Source of the DNA: Echinarachnius parma
Taxonomy: Eukaryota; Echinodermata; Echinoidea; Clypeasteroida; Echinarachniidae
DNA length: 64,000 nucleotides
Reading direction: 5' to 3'
Assembly (NCBI GenBank): GCA_037951105.1
Contig: JBAMJV010003056.1
Location: 1-64,000 of the forward strand
Positions 19,801 to 27,640 of the stretch are shown here, piece by piece. The position numbers and the translations under genes are program-made. Each line of letters starts with the position of its first letter. Position 1 is the stretch's first letter. The notes beneath the pieces are model-generated. The model was not told the DNA's origin. It was given only the letters and a program-made list of their open reading frames with translations, and ran no database searches.

Positions 19801-21453
19801 GATATACGATCTAGCATGGCGCATGAGTTATGCGTATGGCAGGCGAATAAAGCCCGGAGCATGGTAGTGGTCTTGAAGACGGGCTTCCGTGGTGGTGCTG
19901 CGTGGCAACACAAAAGTTCAGCTGCAAATGGTAAAAACAAGAATAGGGTTTAATAATTAGATGTGAATTGCCCGTATTGTACAACACAGGGGTATTTCAC
20001 ACCACAAAGTATGAATCCTTCATAGAAGATATTAAAGGGCTCGTTGAGTTCTGCGTTATGGCAGGCGAATGAAGCCAGAAGCATGGGTAGTGGTCTTTGA
20101 ACGCTGGCTTCTGTGGAGCTGCGTGGCAACAATACAGTACTGCTACAAATGGTAAAGACATGAAAAGGTTTGATAATCAGATGTGAATTGTCCATATTGT
20201 ACAACACAGGAGTTGTTCACACCAAGTACTAGAAATGTTCAGGATAGTAGATCTAGAAGGGCTCGTTCAGTTATGTGTATATATGGCAGGCGCATGAAAT
20301 CCGTAGCATGGTGGTCTCTAAAGACTGCCTTTTGTGGTGTTGAATGACAACAGTATAACCCCTCTAAATGAGGAAAGCAAGTTACAACAAATAATTTTTT
20401 TTTGTAATTATAGGTATGTAGATGTAAATTAGATGTATGATGTGAAAACTTTCAACGCCCGAGTATTGTTGAAGGCCATTACAAACTAAATGGCCCGGAT
20501 TCACAAAGCGGGGGGGGGGGGGGGGGGGGGGGGGGGAGGTTTCACAGAGATCCTAAGTTGATCTTAGCACTAAGATGGTCTTAAATATTATGGAAAGCCA
20601 TTAGTGTCTTGAAACAGTTTTGTAAAAGTTATGTTGAAATGCATAAAATGTTGATTCAAATCATATATATATTCTAATTATCAAAAGAAATTTCATGAAT
20701 TTCATGTGAAGATCATGAATCTCTTTGATATATGATTTAAATCAACATTTTATGCATTTCAACATAACTTTTACAAAACTGTTTCAAGACACTAGTGGCT
20801 TTCCATAATATTTAAGACCATCTAATAGTGCTAAGATCAACTTAGGATCTTTGTGAAACACCCCCAGGTTTGTAGGAGGTTTTTACAAACCATGGTTTAT
20901 CCATGGTCTACATCTATGGAGTGCTGCTCGTTTACAAGTAAAACAATTTATAATTTCTAATGATATGACTGTTAGTGCTTGCTAACCAGCAAATTTCACG
21001 TGAGAAGACAAACATTTATTTGGTGCATTTTGTAAATGTGTACCATCAACATTGTTAACAAGTAAGGAGTTTACATTCTTTCTCCATCAGTTTACAAATG
21101 GCACTCCATAGATGCAGACCATGGATAAACCATGGTTTGTACAAACCTCCTACACACCTCCTTTGTGAATCCGGGCCAATATGATGGCAATATCATCATT
21201 ATCATCTTCAGACATGTCGGATGATTTTGTAAAGCGCTTCAGTGGTGTTCACAGAGCGCACTGTGATTATGCAACTTCTCAATTTGATTATCTTCGAGTT
21301 AGTCCAATATATCGGTGGACGACCTCTACCACGTGTGTCTTGCTCCTTGCAGCATTTGTTTCTCAACTCCTTAAACCCCCCCCCCCCCCCAAAAAAAAAG
21401 AAGTTGGTTCCCTTACCTGCAATCACAAAGCATACACCAAGTAGTCGCTCCAT
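7242..21453 (-). CDS. Papain-like cysteine protease of the counting factor-associated protein D type, 11-exon gene model
   Basis: Joining 21417-21453, 19112-19267, 17042-17214, 15857-15970, 15339-15480, 14167-14362, 12873-13069, 10172-10263, 9692-9853, 7984-8173 and 7242-7429 gives 1647 nt, 548 codons plus stop; every junction is GT-AG and every phase agrees. Residues 1-19 form a signal peptide (MERLLGVCFVIAG then LYCCHA), so the product is secretory or lysosomal/digestive. Residues 20-207 are the N-terminal domain typical of CFAD-like proteins (YAELNEPFEIYYEG, LLGSHFDKYVIDY). Residues about 229-300 are an I29-type propeptide (RERFGKTY, INHLADR). The C1A peptidase follows from about 333, with Gln347, Cys353 (CGSCWSF), His495 (DHAVLAVGYG) and Asn515 (KNSWSSYWG). 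Length fits the family (about 530-550). Family assignment is from remembered similarity, not a search; cysteine endopeptidase activity is inferred from the intact catalytic residues. Confidence 0.88.
7575..7960. repeat. (ATC)n/(ATT)n microsatellite, intron 10
   Basis: Nearly pure trinucleotide tracts. ORFs on both strands here (poly-Ile, poly-Met) are artefacts. Confidence 0.95.
7984..8173 (-). CDS. Cysteine protease exon 10
   Basis: 190 nt, acceptor ttccag/AAT, donor CTGCG/gtatgt. It encodes residues 424-486: NGKCHFNKTKGLAKVKSYTT, then ALYAHGPVAVAIDASLPYFS and YGVFYDKNC, the standard segment before the catalytic His in C1A peptidases. A 35-bp echo of its acceptor end lies at 8226-8262. Confidence 0.92.
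8571..8682. repeat. 112-bp perfect-type hairpin in intron 9
   Basis: AGTCTAGTTCTAGACTCTCG at the left end is exactly inverted at the right, stem continuing through GGAATTAATC and GCCACC, loop of about 35 bp. Confidence 0.9.
8878..9028 (-). repeat. Diverged copy of exon 9 (second)
   Basis: Open throughout and followed by a good donor (GGGACAG/gtaaac). A shifted stretch replaces the conserved GCDGG motif by GVTGAPLTG. Its outgoing phase is 2 instead of 0, so splicing it to exon 10 would break the frame. Older decay than the copy at 9492-9641. Confidence 0.78.
9492..9641 (-). repeat. Broken copy of exon 9 (first)
   Basis: Close copy of exon 9 with donor-like GGACAG/gtcaat; one extra G in the GAGGGG run shifts the frame to a stop immediately after the WAEG codons. 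The first ten codons are missing. It lies on the 3' side of exon 9, unlike most other echoes. Confidence 0.85.
9692..9853 (-). CDS. Cysteine protease exon 9
   Basis: 162 nt, phase 0-0, acceptor accgaag/TAC, donor GGAGAG/gtaaat. It encodes residues 370-423: LSPQMLVDCTW and NRGCDGGTAEGAFEWL give the conserved disulfide cysteines of the papain left domain; ends ETTYGSYLGE. Confidence 0.92.
10172..10263 (-). CDS. Cysteine protease exon 8 (catalytic cysteine)
   Basis: 92 nt, acceptor atttag/GT, donor ATGAGG/gtacgt. It encodes residues 339-369: AVSPVKDQAICGSCWSFGAA carries oxyanion Gln347 and nucleophile Cys353. Partial copies of this exon upstream have lost the catalytic Cys. Confidence 0.92.
10556..10830 (-). 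repeat. Two partial echoes of exon 8 and its acceptor
   Basis: The exon 8 acceptor region (CACCTAAATTAGAA on plus) followed by GGAAAGGATTCTTCTTATTC recurs at 10571-10633 and again, with 30 bp of coding text, at 10765-10845. The latter reads through DQAICGS but has Ser where the catalytic Cys should be and then a stop, so it cannot encode an enzyme. Unit about 200-330 bp. Confidence 0.8.
11261..12714. repeat. 1.45-kb nested palindrome in intron 7 of the protease gene
   Basis: TAGTAGGCTTGTTAAGA on the left pairs with its complement at the right, and the arms stay complementary inward (CACTGCGATTTGGGGTAC, ATGCAAATTAGGCCTAATTT). The centre (about 11738-12253) is itself a TIR palindrome of the AACGGAACGGGGCACTTCCC family. 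Each arm holds a tandem of a roughly 150-bp unit (AAGAAGAAAATTCATCCAAA). Short ORFs on both strands are arm-derived. Confidence 0.9.
12873..13069 (-). CDS. Cysteine protease exon 7 (propeptide end, mature N-terminus)
   Basis: 197 nt, acceptor atttag/A, donor TCGAG/gtgctt. It encodes residues 273-338: RMIHSVNRAKRGYTLDINHL completes the propeptide inhibitor fold, and PASLNWNIRG is the usual start of a mature C1A enzyme. Confidence 0.9.
13650..13770 (+). mobile_element. tRNA-derived SINE fragment
   Basis: GATCTCGGGTTCGTTTTCCGG resembles a T-arm and GCGAAGC follows, as in the 3' copy of the 51-bp array. 13260-13650 before it is unassigned sequence of ordinary composition. Confidence 0.5.
13775..14115. 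repeat. (ATC)n-rich imperfect microsatellite, intron 6
   Basis: Imperfect CATCAT/CGTCAT tract adjoining exon 6. Confidence 0.92.
14167..14362 (-). CDS. Cysteine protease exon 6 (propeptide start)
   Basis: 196 nt, acceptor attcag/AC, donor ATCAG/gtatca. It encodes residues 208-272, linking the N-terminal domain to the I29 propeptide (MFVDYRERFGKTY, EEHETRKGHFTKNI). Confidence 0.9.
14440..15110. repeat. Tandem repeat of about 200 bp, four copies, intron 5
   Basis: CCCACCGCTGCCAC with GGTAA-CG-CATGTTC and GACGGGCGCTCG words recur at 14447, 14676, 14871 and 15069. Copies are diverged. Not exon-derived as far as I can see. Confidence 0.8.
15225..15300 (-). mobile_element. tRNA-derived SINE fragment
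   Basis: Minus strand GAGGTCTCTGGTTCGATTCC is B-box/T-arm-like, followed by the GCCCATTTGTCTTTGCCCTTC tail shared with 27525-27640 and 16320-16360. Confidence 0.65.
15339..15480 (-). CDS. Cysteine protease exon 5
   Basis: 142 nt, acceptor acgcag/ACC (phase 0), donor CTGACA/gtaagt (phase 1). It encodes residues 161-207, including MAGFDSLLGSHFDKYVIDYD, the most recognisable CFAD N-terminal motif, and one NGT sequon. Confidence 0.9.
15857..15970 (-). CDS. Cysteine protease exon 4
   Basis: 114 nt, phase 0-0, acceptor atacag/TTCTAC, donor ACGCAG/gtatga. It encodes residues 123-160 (FYMSDLRNGQMADMWQNVTS to VYTLAVTQ), with NVT and NHT sequons. A near-identical shorter copy lies 131 bp upstream. 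Confidence 0.88.
16102..16194 (-). CDS. Duplicate of exon 4, splice-competent cassette candidate
   Basis: A 93-nt copy of exon 4 with acceptor cgacag/TTCTAC and a weaker donor AACGAC/gtaata. It is open and phase 0-0, so inclusion would add 31 residues (FYMSDLRNGQMVDMWRNV to THSHND-like end TSHND) without shifting frame. It lacks the last ten codons of exon 4. Whether it is used is unknown; it may be an exon duplicate that is still intact by recency. Confidence 0.4.
16322..16790 (-). repeat. 51-bp minisatellite made of truncated tRNA-like units
   Basis: Eight copies of a 51-bp unit; on the minus strand each has GGGCCTTGTGGCTCAATGG (A-box-like) and an anticodon-arm-like segment, but only the terminal copy (16360) continues into a T-arm-like end. 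Because 51 is divisible by 3, all frames stay open over the array, producing spurious ORFs on both strands. Confidence 0.88.
17042..17214 (-). CDS. Cysteine protease exon 3
   Basis: 173 nt between acceptor tcaaag/GC and donor TTTTCC/gtacgt. It encodes residues 65-122: a Gly-rich FLGGDGQFGSVYKI stretch, ETCFNSSGTK with one N-glycosylation sequon, and VPQGLLPDL, which matches the conserved LPDL of the CFAD N-terminal domain. Confidence 0.88.
17270..18072 (-). repeat. Tandem decayed copies of exon 3 with flanking intron
   Basis: At least five partial copies recur at about 17281-17390, 17425-17510, 17560-17660, 17705-17800 and 17820-17935, with a last fragment at 18015-18068 running into poly-G. 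All carry GTATGTCTTGTCCATGCCTTTGATA-like text in shortened and mutated form. The unit is about 110-150 bp. None keeps the full exon frame. Poly-G (18067-18095) abuts the last copy. Confidence 0.82.
18735..18795 (+). mobile_element. tRNA-like SINE fragment
   Basis: GATCCCTGGTTCGAATCCCA is a B-box/T-arm. 18100-18730 around it shows no feature I recognise beyond short repeated words. Confidence 0.5.
19046..19111 (-). repeat. 66-bp tandem duplication of the exon 2 donor end (possible alternative donor)
   Basis: The end of exon 2 plus its donor is repeated once at a 66-bp period (TACGTGTTATCTTACCATTG on the plus strand at 19031 and 19097). Both copies end in CAATG/gtaaga. Using the distal donor adds 22 codons without a stop and keeps phase 1 for exon 3. 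I infer a possible length isoform; transcript data would decide. Confidence 0.7.
19112..19267 (-). CDS. Cysteine protease exon 2 (CFAD N-terminal domain)
   Basis: 156 nt, acceptor ttcaacag/GG, donor CAATG/gtaaga. It encodes residues 13-64, including HYHASGFIRLPYAEL and NEPFEIYYEG, the start of the CFAD-type N-terminal domain. A 66-bp tandem duplication at its 3' end supplies a second donor of the same phase 66 nt downstream (exon would then be 19046-19267). Five decayed copies of this exon lie 5' of it. Confidence 0.88.
19300..20365 (-). repeat. Five decayed tandem copies of exon 2 with flanking intron
   Basis: Exon-like stretches at about 19365-19498, 19590-19722, 19797-19922, 20015-20145 and 20238-20360 share GTTGCC-CGCAGC, GCTTC-TTCAT and GGGCTCGTTGAGTT-type words with exon 2. 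Each is preceded by the same intron words (TTTAATAATTAGATGTGAAT). The unit is about 220 bp. Frameshifts (for example an extra C in the copy at 20015) and lost splice sites indicate they are dead. Confidence 0.85.
20491..21178. mobile_element. TIR element GGCCCGGATTCACAAAG with nested palindromes
   Basis: GGCCCGGATTCACAAAG at left and its inverse at 21162-21178. Inside are a 330-bp palindrome (20530-20867, TCCTAAGTTGATCTTAGCAC arms) and a second arm pair (CCATGGTTTATCCATGGTCT at 20890 and inverted at 21118). Confidence 0.82.
21417..21453 (-). CDS. Cysteine protease exon 1 (start codon, signal peptide)
   Basis: ATG GAG CGA CTA CTT encodes MERLLGVCFVIA and ends in phase 1 before a strong donor (GCAG/gtaagg). 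Joined to exon 2 it gives a hydrophobic signal sequence continuing into LYCCHA/APQKP. The join is inferred from phase and from the signal-peptide pattern; it is the only nearby upstream exon I found that fits both. Confidence 0.75.
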
Positions 21454-21588
21454 ATTCAAATTTGTCTACGTTTATAGTCTTGATCCTCTTCCGGCCAACT
21501 CTCTTCACGTGGATTACTATTTCAATAAAGAGGGGTCCTTTGCGGAAGTTATAGTGTTCACAGCGTTTGCTGCATATTATCCTCGAGG

Positions 21589-21594
21589 TTTATA
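21589..21594 (-). promoter_or_regulatory. TATA-like box upstream of the cysteine protease
   Basis: TATAAA on the minus strand 136 nt before the ATG; a CACGTG E-box (about 21508) and a CCGGAAG ETS-like site (about 21490) lie between. Motif matches only; transcription start not visible. Confidence 0.3.
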
Positions 21595-21721
21595 TTAAAA
21601 CACAGTCATGACAGTGTGCGTGATTATATCCTCAACCGAAACCAACGCGAATATAGTTATTGTTAGTTGCACTTGAACTTTGTAATAATTTCGTGTGACA
21701 TCTTATCGTGGGGCATAGGCG

Positions 21722-22720
21722 TACCCAGGGGGGGGGGTGGGGGGGGGGTGGGTTCGGGGGGTTCAACCCCCCTTTACAAATTTTTAAGTGGTCTCGAGGC
21801 TACCTTTTAGCGGTCTCGACCATCATAACCAATGGTCTCGGCCCTCGAAAACCAAGTGTTTTCGGTCTCGGCCTCGAAATTTAGTGACAGATCTCGGTCT
21901 CAGCTTCGAAAATTGTTGACAGACACAACCCCCCCTCCCTTGAACAAATCCTGGGTACGCCAGTGTCGTGGAATCAGATAACAGCATGTACATCAAAGGG
22001 CAAACAATAGCAAACATAGAATATTACAGTCTTCGATGGGTTGACACTTTGAACAAGCGCCTATAGAAGTGATAATGAACGGTATCCATGGTGTATGGGT
22101 CCATAGTCCACTATCTCCGCGATGGGTATTCCCATCATTGGCGGAGCTCAATGGTTAACAGGGTACTCACCCCCCCCCCCCCCCCCCCTCCCCCGACCCC
22201 TTCCCGAAATGCCCCTATTCCTCCTCACTGCCCTCACCCCGTGAATACAAATAGTAAGATAGAGTATGTGCATAGTTAAGATCCGAACCACTTCAAACGA
22301 AATAAATTCGAAAAACCGAAACCTGTCCCATGCTTCAGTGCGAATTCAACAAGGTACCGGTATGTAGTCCTTGTTCCGGACTTTGTTTTATCGTTTAGAT
22401 GCCATATTAAATTTGGATGTCAGATATATGGTGCACTCCGTGTGAGTGCAGAGCGCGTTGATGTACGAGAGGGGGTCGGCGCTCGTTGTGCAGATCTCTC
22501 TCGTTGGCGGCACTATCTATAATATCATGGGTCGTGGGATTATTACCGGTGATGCGACGGAGTTCAGCATGCGATCGAGGGACGAGGGTCTCGATCCTAG
22601 ACTACAAGGTATGAGGAAACCGCTAGAATTCAAATTGGATTTTGAGGATTTGGACAATGGTACTAGATTCCTTTAAAAGTTAAATGGGCCTTGATGACAA
22701 TGCGCAATACATGATCTCTT
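21722..22720. repeat. Segmental duplicate A
   Basis: Shares GGTCTCG-rich text, GTACGCCAGTGTCGTGGAAT, TCCACTATCTCCGCGATGGG and ACCGCTAGAATTCAAATTGG in the same order with 24745-25975. Poly-C/G runs break it. The block 22371-22610 is absent from copy B. ORFs here have no recognisable domain. Confidence 0.82.
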
Positions 22721-22924
22721 ATGAAACCGAAAAATGTGCCAAGTTTCAAGATGATTGTACAACTTTCATAAACGTCATACCATTGACTATTATGTCCAAG
22801 GTCAGAAACTACGATCGATACATTATTACATCACATCCACTCGATAATCCAATAGAAAGGAACGTGATCGCCCATGTTTTAACTTACGGGAGTCTCAATG
22901 TCTAACCCCTTCGTCAGGGGGGGG

Positions 22925-23776
22925 GGGGGGGGGGGGGGGAGGGGTGTTTCACAAAGATCCAAAGTCGAACTTAAAGGGGTAGTACAGTTTTGACTTTTGG
23001 TAAGGCTGAGCTTTAGTAACCAAAACCTGCAAAATGACATTACAAATTAATAGTTAAACTCTACCATGCTCGAAAGGTATAGAACATTACAAACAACTAA
23101 GTAAATATCCTGTTATCATTCAAAAAGAGCCATTAAAACACAAGAGGGCGCATTGGTGTCCACCATTTTTCATACACAATTATGCATGTGATGTTTTGTT
23201 GAAATAATGATTAAATAGAGAGATCATCAACAACTATTAAAAAACCTATTTTGATAAATTTTGAAAAAGTGTTAGAAGTTTTTTAATAAAAAAAAAATAA
23301 TCATCGAATAAATGTGGGGCCCAGATTTATTTCGACCGGATATATTTATTGATATTTCAGCCGTTTCTGAACCGATTTTGATCAAATAAAGTTTATTCTG
23401 CCATCAGAATTGTATGCTCTTTCAAATCTTACACTCATTTTTTCATTATCTCACAAAAATTATTTCGTGCTGCGCCCTCTATACCAAAACTGAACTACCA
23501 CTTTAACACTAAGTTGGACTTACACAGTATGGAAAGCCATCAGTTTGTATTTAAAATTGTTTGATCAGTTCTTGTTAAAAGGCTTACATTTTGATAAAAA
23601 AATCAGTAATCTATGTTATTATCAAGGAGCCTTGAAGTTATTGATATACATTTTTGTTAGAAGTCTCAAATATTTGCAATTTTGCATTTGAACACGTTTT
23701 TATTCCATGGCTACAAAATGGCCTACCATAATTTTAAGTTCAACTTAGAATCTTTGTGAAACACCCCCCAGGACTG
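22925..23776. mobile_element. Fold-back TTTCACAAAGATCC element with a nested MITE
   Basis: Outer arms GTGTTTCACAAAGATCC / TCTTTGTGAAACACCCCCC. Inside lies a TIR MITE (22972-23505; AAAGGGGTAGTACAGTTTTG / CCAAAACTGAACTACCACTT). Confidence 0.78.
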
Positions 23777-24296
23777 GTCACAAAAATACCCGGGCGGGGG
23801 TCTATGGAGAATGCATGTTATAATGTATAGGGAATCCAATCAGTCCTGAACGGGGTCTTTTTAATATTTTTTTTGTATAGATGATACAAATCAAGATATC
23901 TGTAATTTGAAAGCCTTGGTGCTATAGGGGGGTAAACATGGTACCGTGAAGCTAAATCAAGTTTGAAATGACATACAGTATAGGTATTTTCTATAATCAT
24001 GATAATCTATATTCAATCACCTAACTTATTGAGATTAAAGGGATAGTTGAGTTTTAGTATAGAGGGCGCTGTACGAATTTTTTTTTTTTTGTGAGGTAAT
24101 GAAAAACTGAGTGTCAAATTCGAAAGAGCATACAATTTTAATGACAGAATAAACTTTATTTTACAAATGAAAAATAAATCCTACGCAGTTGACGAAAAAA
24201 GAAGAAAAAAGAAGCTACTGACGACTTATTCATTCCAACAAGAAATTGTCACGGGAGAAGCGACATGATATGAAGAGCTTAATTCCAAAAGGCTAT

Positions 24297-24692
24297 TAAA
24301 GGGACTTAGTAACATTGTCCAAATCCTCAAAATAAAATTGTAATTCTAGCGGTTCCTTTATACCTTGTTGTATTCGTATTAACAATAAAATCATGGGACA
24401 GCTTTCGGTTTTTCAAATTTCCCTTTCATTACAAAGATATGTATGATTGAAGTATTTAGATAAGAAAATCTCCGGGCGAGATTTTCATCCCTGTACAAAG
24501 TGAATGCAGTGAGTTGGTGAATATCACCCAATATCACTTTGCATTTTCGCTCATTACTTGGCCATACATTGTCCATTTGACCTGAAATTTTCACACAATA
24601 CCCTGAGGACATATGAGATAACAACAGTATACATTGCATCAACCATTCATCAGTTTTTGCACATCTCAACAAAGTTACTAGATCCCTTTAAT
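24297..24692. mobile_element. Complete MITE, ends AAAGGGACTTAGTAAC
   Basis: TIR AAAGGGACTTAGTAAC / GTTACTAGATCCCTTT. Relatives at 5265-5645, 11045-11260 and 39893-40045 are partial; 44437-45180 is a copy with an insert. 24036-24200 before it is a truncated AAAGGGATAGTTGAGTTTT MITE. Confidence 0.78.
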
Positions 24693-25092
24693 CCACTTTT
24701 TGTACTTTGGAGAAAAGCAGGTTTCTATGGCAACTTTGCACGTTCTCGACCATCATAACCAATGGTCTCGGTCCCCGAAAACCAAGTGTTTTCGGTCTCG
24801 GCTTCGAAATTTAGTGACAGATCTCGGTCTCGGCTTCGAAATTTTTTGACAGACACCCCCCCCCCCCCAAACAAACAAAAAACAGACCACAATTTGGCCT
24901 ACGAAATAACCCCCCTCCCCCCCCCCCCCCACCCCTTGAAGAAATCCTGGGTACGCCAGTGTCGTGGAATCAGATAACAGCCTGTACATCAAAAGGCAAA
25001 CAATAGCAAACATAGAATCTTATAGTCTTCGATGGGTTGACACTTTGAACAAGCGCCTAGAAGTGTTAATGAACGGTATACATGGTGTATGA

Positions 25093-25371
25093 CCGAGCAT
25101 GGTGGCTTAGCGGTTAGAGTGTCCACTTCATGCACGGGAGGTCCTGGGTTCGAACCCAGACCAAAGACTTTACAAATGGTACAATTTGCCTTCTAGCCAG
25201 GAGCTCGGCATTTATAGAATGGAGAAGGGAAAGTGAATCACACGAGTTACTAGAGAACTGGCCCCTTCTGTAGCTATCGCTACATTTAGTAGACGTGTGG
25301 CCTGGGGCAAATGAATCGGAGATAAGCGCCGCCTTATGTCCCAAAATTGGCACGGGAAGGACTTTAACTCA
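25093..25371 (+). mobile_element. tRNA-derived SINE with target duplication
   Basis: Head GTGGCTTAGCGGTTAGAG ... GGTCCTGGGTTCGAACCCAG (A and B boxes). Flanked by CATGGTGTATG on both sides; the paralogous block at 22080 has one uninterrupted CATGGTGTATG, i.e. the empty site. Confidence 0.85.
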
Positions 25372-25544
25372 CATGGTGTATGGGTCCATAGTCCACTATC
25401 TCCGCGATGGGTATTCCCATCATTGGCGGAACTCGAGGGGGAGCAGGGTGCTTAGCCCCCCGGACCCCTTCCCGAAATGCCCCTCTTCCTCCTTAGTGCC
25501 CTCGCCCCGTGAATACAAAATAGTAAGATGGAGTAGGTGCATCG

Positions 25545-25803
25545 TGCATTTGTTTGTGTCGCTGTCGCCCCGAAACTGTGGAACAGCTTACCTTTTTATT
25601 TGAGAAAAATTGAAACTGTTGACACATTTAAGTCTACGTAAAAAACTTATTCGTTTAAGCAGGCCTTTCCATAAGATTGTTTTTATGTACTGTACGTTCT
25701 GGTTTTGTTTGTTTGTGTTCACTTAAAAGGAACTTTTTATAAGCGCAGTATATCTATAGTAGCTGCGCTATACAAATGTTCGTATTATTATTATTATTAT
25801 TAT
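25545..25803 (+). mobile_element. 3' fragment of an L2/CR1-type retrotransposon
   Basis: Reads PKLWNSLPFYLRKIETVDTF-like text with defects, followed by a 3' UTR ending GCGCTATACAAATGTTCG(TAT/ATT)n. It replaces bases in the second copy of the 21.7/24.7-kb duplication. Confidence 0.7.
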
Positions 25804-25999
25804 ATATTTTATAAATTCGAAAAACCGAAACCTGTCCCATGCTTCAGTAATAAATACAACAAGGTGTGAGGACACCGCTAGAATTCAAATTGGATTTTGA
25901 ACATTTGGACCATTGTACTAGATTCCTTTAAAAGTTAAATGGGCTTGGTGACAATGCGCAATACATGATCTCTAATACCCCCGCCACGTAGGCTACGCT

Positions 26000-27524
26000 C
26001 GTACGGCACTCTCACTGCGCTCCTAATCCCCATTCATACATTTGGAAGTGTGAGGCGAAGCATTGTACGAACGAGTAGCTAGAGTGGCCTTTTATAAAAA
26101 ATATCTTTTGTGAAATGACGAATGAATGGGAGGATTATCGCACATGCGTGAAAGGATAGCCTCTCATGCATAGACATACAATGGCTCCCTGACAAAAGCT
26201 CAGATCGTGGCATTGCCATGACCGTTTTGGACACCCCCAAAATGGTCGTAGTAAAAGCGTAGAGGTAACTATTGTTCAGGGCGGTATTGTCTGTGCATGC
26301 ATGGCATGTTTTCTTTTTCAGCAAGTGAGATAATCTTCCAATTCAGAACCTCATTGGACATAAAATAACATTCCAGTACTTGTGATCAGATATTGTCTAG
26401 AGCGCAGTGGAAGCGTAGCTACCGTCTGACGCTACCATTATGAAACCGAGAGCGCTTTCAGACTGGTGATTGCAATCATGATTGGAGTTATGTTTAGTTG
26501 TTTACAATCACGGTGAGTCTGTTGCCTTTCTTTCACACTACGAACAAAACTGTAACAATTACAGTTTTGGGACAGGTGATTCGGGTACCTGTCAATCAAA
26601 TAATAAGCATTAAATGTTCCCCATGACAGCTTATATTTAAGATGGAATTAAAAAAAGACACGTTCGGGATTCTTTTGTCGATAGCAGCCGTAACGTCTTA
26701 AAACAGTGTTGTGTTGCTATTTCTTTTATTCCTGTAATGAGGGCATGCCCTCCCGAAGATGATTATCCATATGGGCAATCCCACGATAACGTTACATTTA
26801 TAGCATATTTTCATATCATATTCTACTGTAAAACCACCATTTATTCATTTCAAGTCACAATCATGTTACAACATGTTCACCCACCCTAGGTCTATAATAC
26901 AGAAAAAGATGAACATAATTCAAATAATATTTTTCTCGCCATGGCAATATTTATAGTGGGTTAGTAACGTTACAAAAAAAGGACATGGAAAAAAACATGA
27001 GTCCTTGTGAAAAATATTTCTCGTAAACAAGAGTCATCTGAAACAAATTTGTATTACTACACCATTAGCAGTGACTTGGTAAGTGGTGTGATGTATCAAA
27101 TATTGAAATATGTCTTTTTGTTTTTTGTATAAACAAAAAAAACATGGTTAGTAACGTTACGGTTAGTATAAGCGTTACGTGTTGTTACGTCTCGCTGGGA
27201 CGGTTCGAGGAATGCGGGGAGGATTCGGAGTGGATCTGGTATCGGGGTGAAAATTCGGGCTGGGTTCGGTTCTGATGCCATTTGGATTCGGCCGAACTGA
27301 AACCGGAAGAAAAAAAGAATGAAAATGTTATACCCAAATGATGCCCGCAACTACACCCATACCGAATAGACCTCGAGCGATGCGATATTTACCCACTTGA
27401 GCACATCCGATATTTGGATATGCAATCTCTATTCAGATAAATCATTACTGCTGTTTAATGAACAGTCTTGTTTATTTCTATTATTATAATATAATTTCAC
27501 ACATATTAAGATATTTACCAGAAA
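26000..27524. other. No gene recognised
   Basis: Unique-looking DNA of ordinary composition. ORFs are under 90 codons without domains. A possible first-exon-like GGAG-to-CACG/gtgagt at about 26440-26512 (plus) is unsupported. Confidence 0.5.
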
Positions 27525-27640
27525 TATATAATGTGATTGAAAAGAGTAAAGAAAATGCGATTCCAACGGGATTCGAACCCGATACCTTCTGATTGCTAGT
27601 CCGGTGCCCTTACCGACTGAGCTATAGAAAACCCTAGTAC
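27525..27640 (-). mobile_element. tRNA-derived SINE
   Basis: Minus strand TATAGCTCAGTCGGTAAGGG and ATCGGGTTCGAATCCCGTTG; AGC at the anticodon position but mispaired anticodon stem. Tail text recurs at 27740-27795. Confidence 0.65.

Larger units (their letters stand above)
24745..25975. repeat. Segmental duplicate B
   Basis: Counterpart of 21722-22720, carrying the SINE 25093-25371 and L2-like fragment 25545-25803 that copy A lacks. Confidence 0.82.

Noticed and set aside
22446..22905. Two adjacent plus-strand ORFs of 76 and 73 codons
   Set aside because: No domain, no splice support, lie in a duplicated repeat block; copy B lacks much of the first.
27555..27630. Functional tRNA-Ala (anticodon AGC)
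   Set aside because: Anticodon stem mispaired and the SINE tail follows; treated as tRNA-derived SINE.
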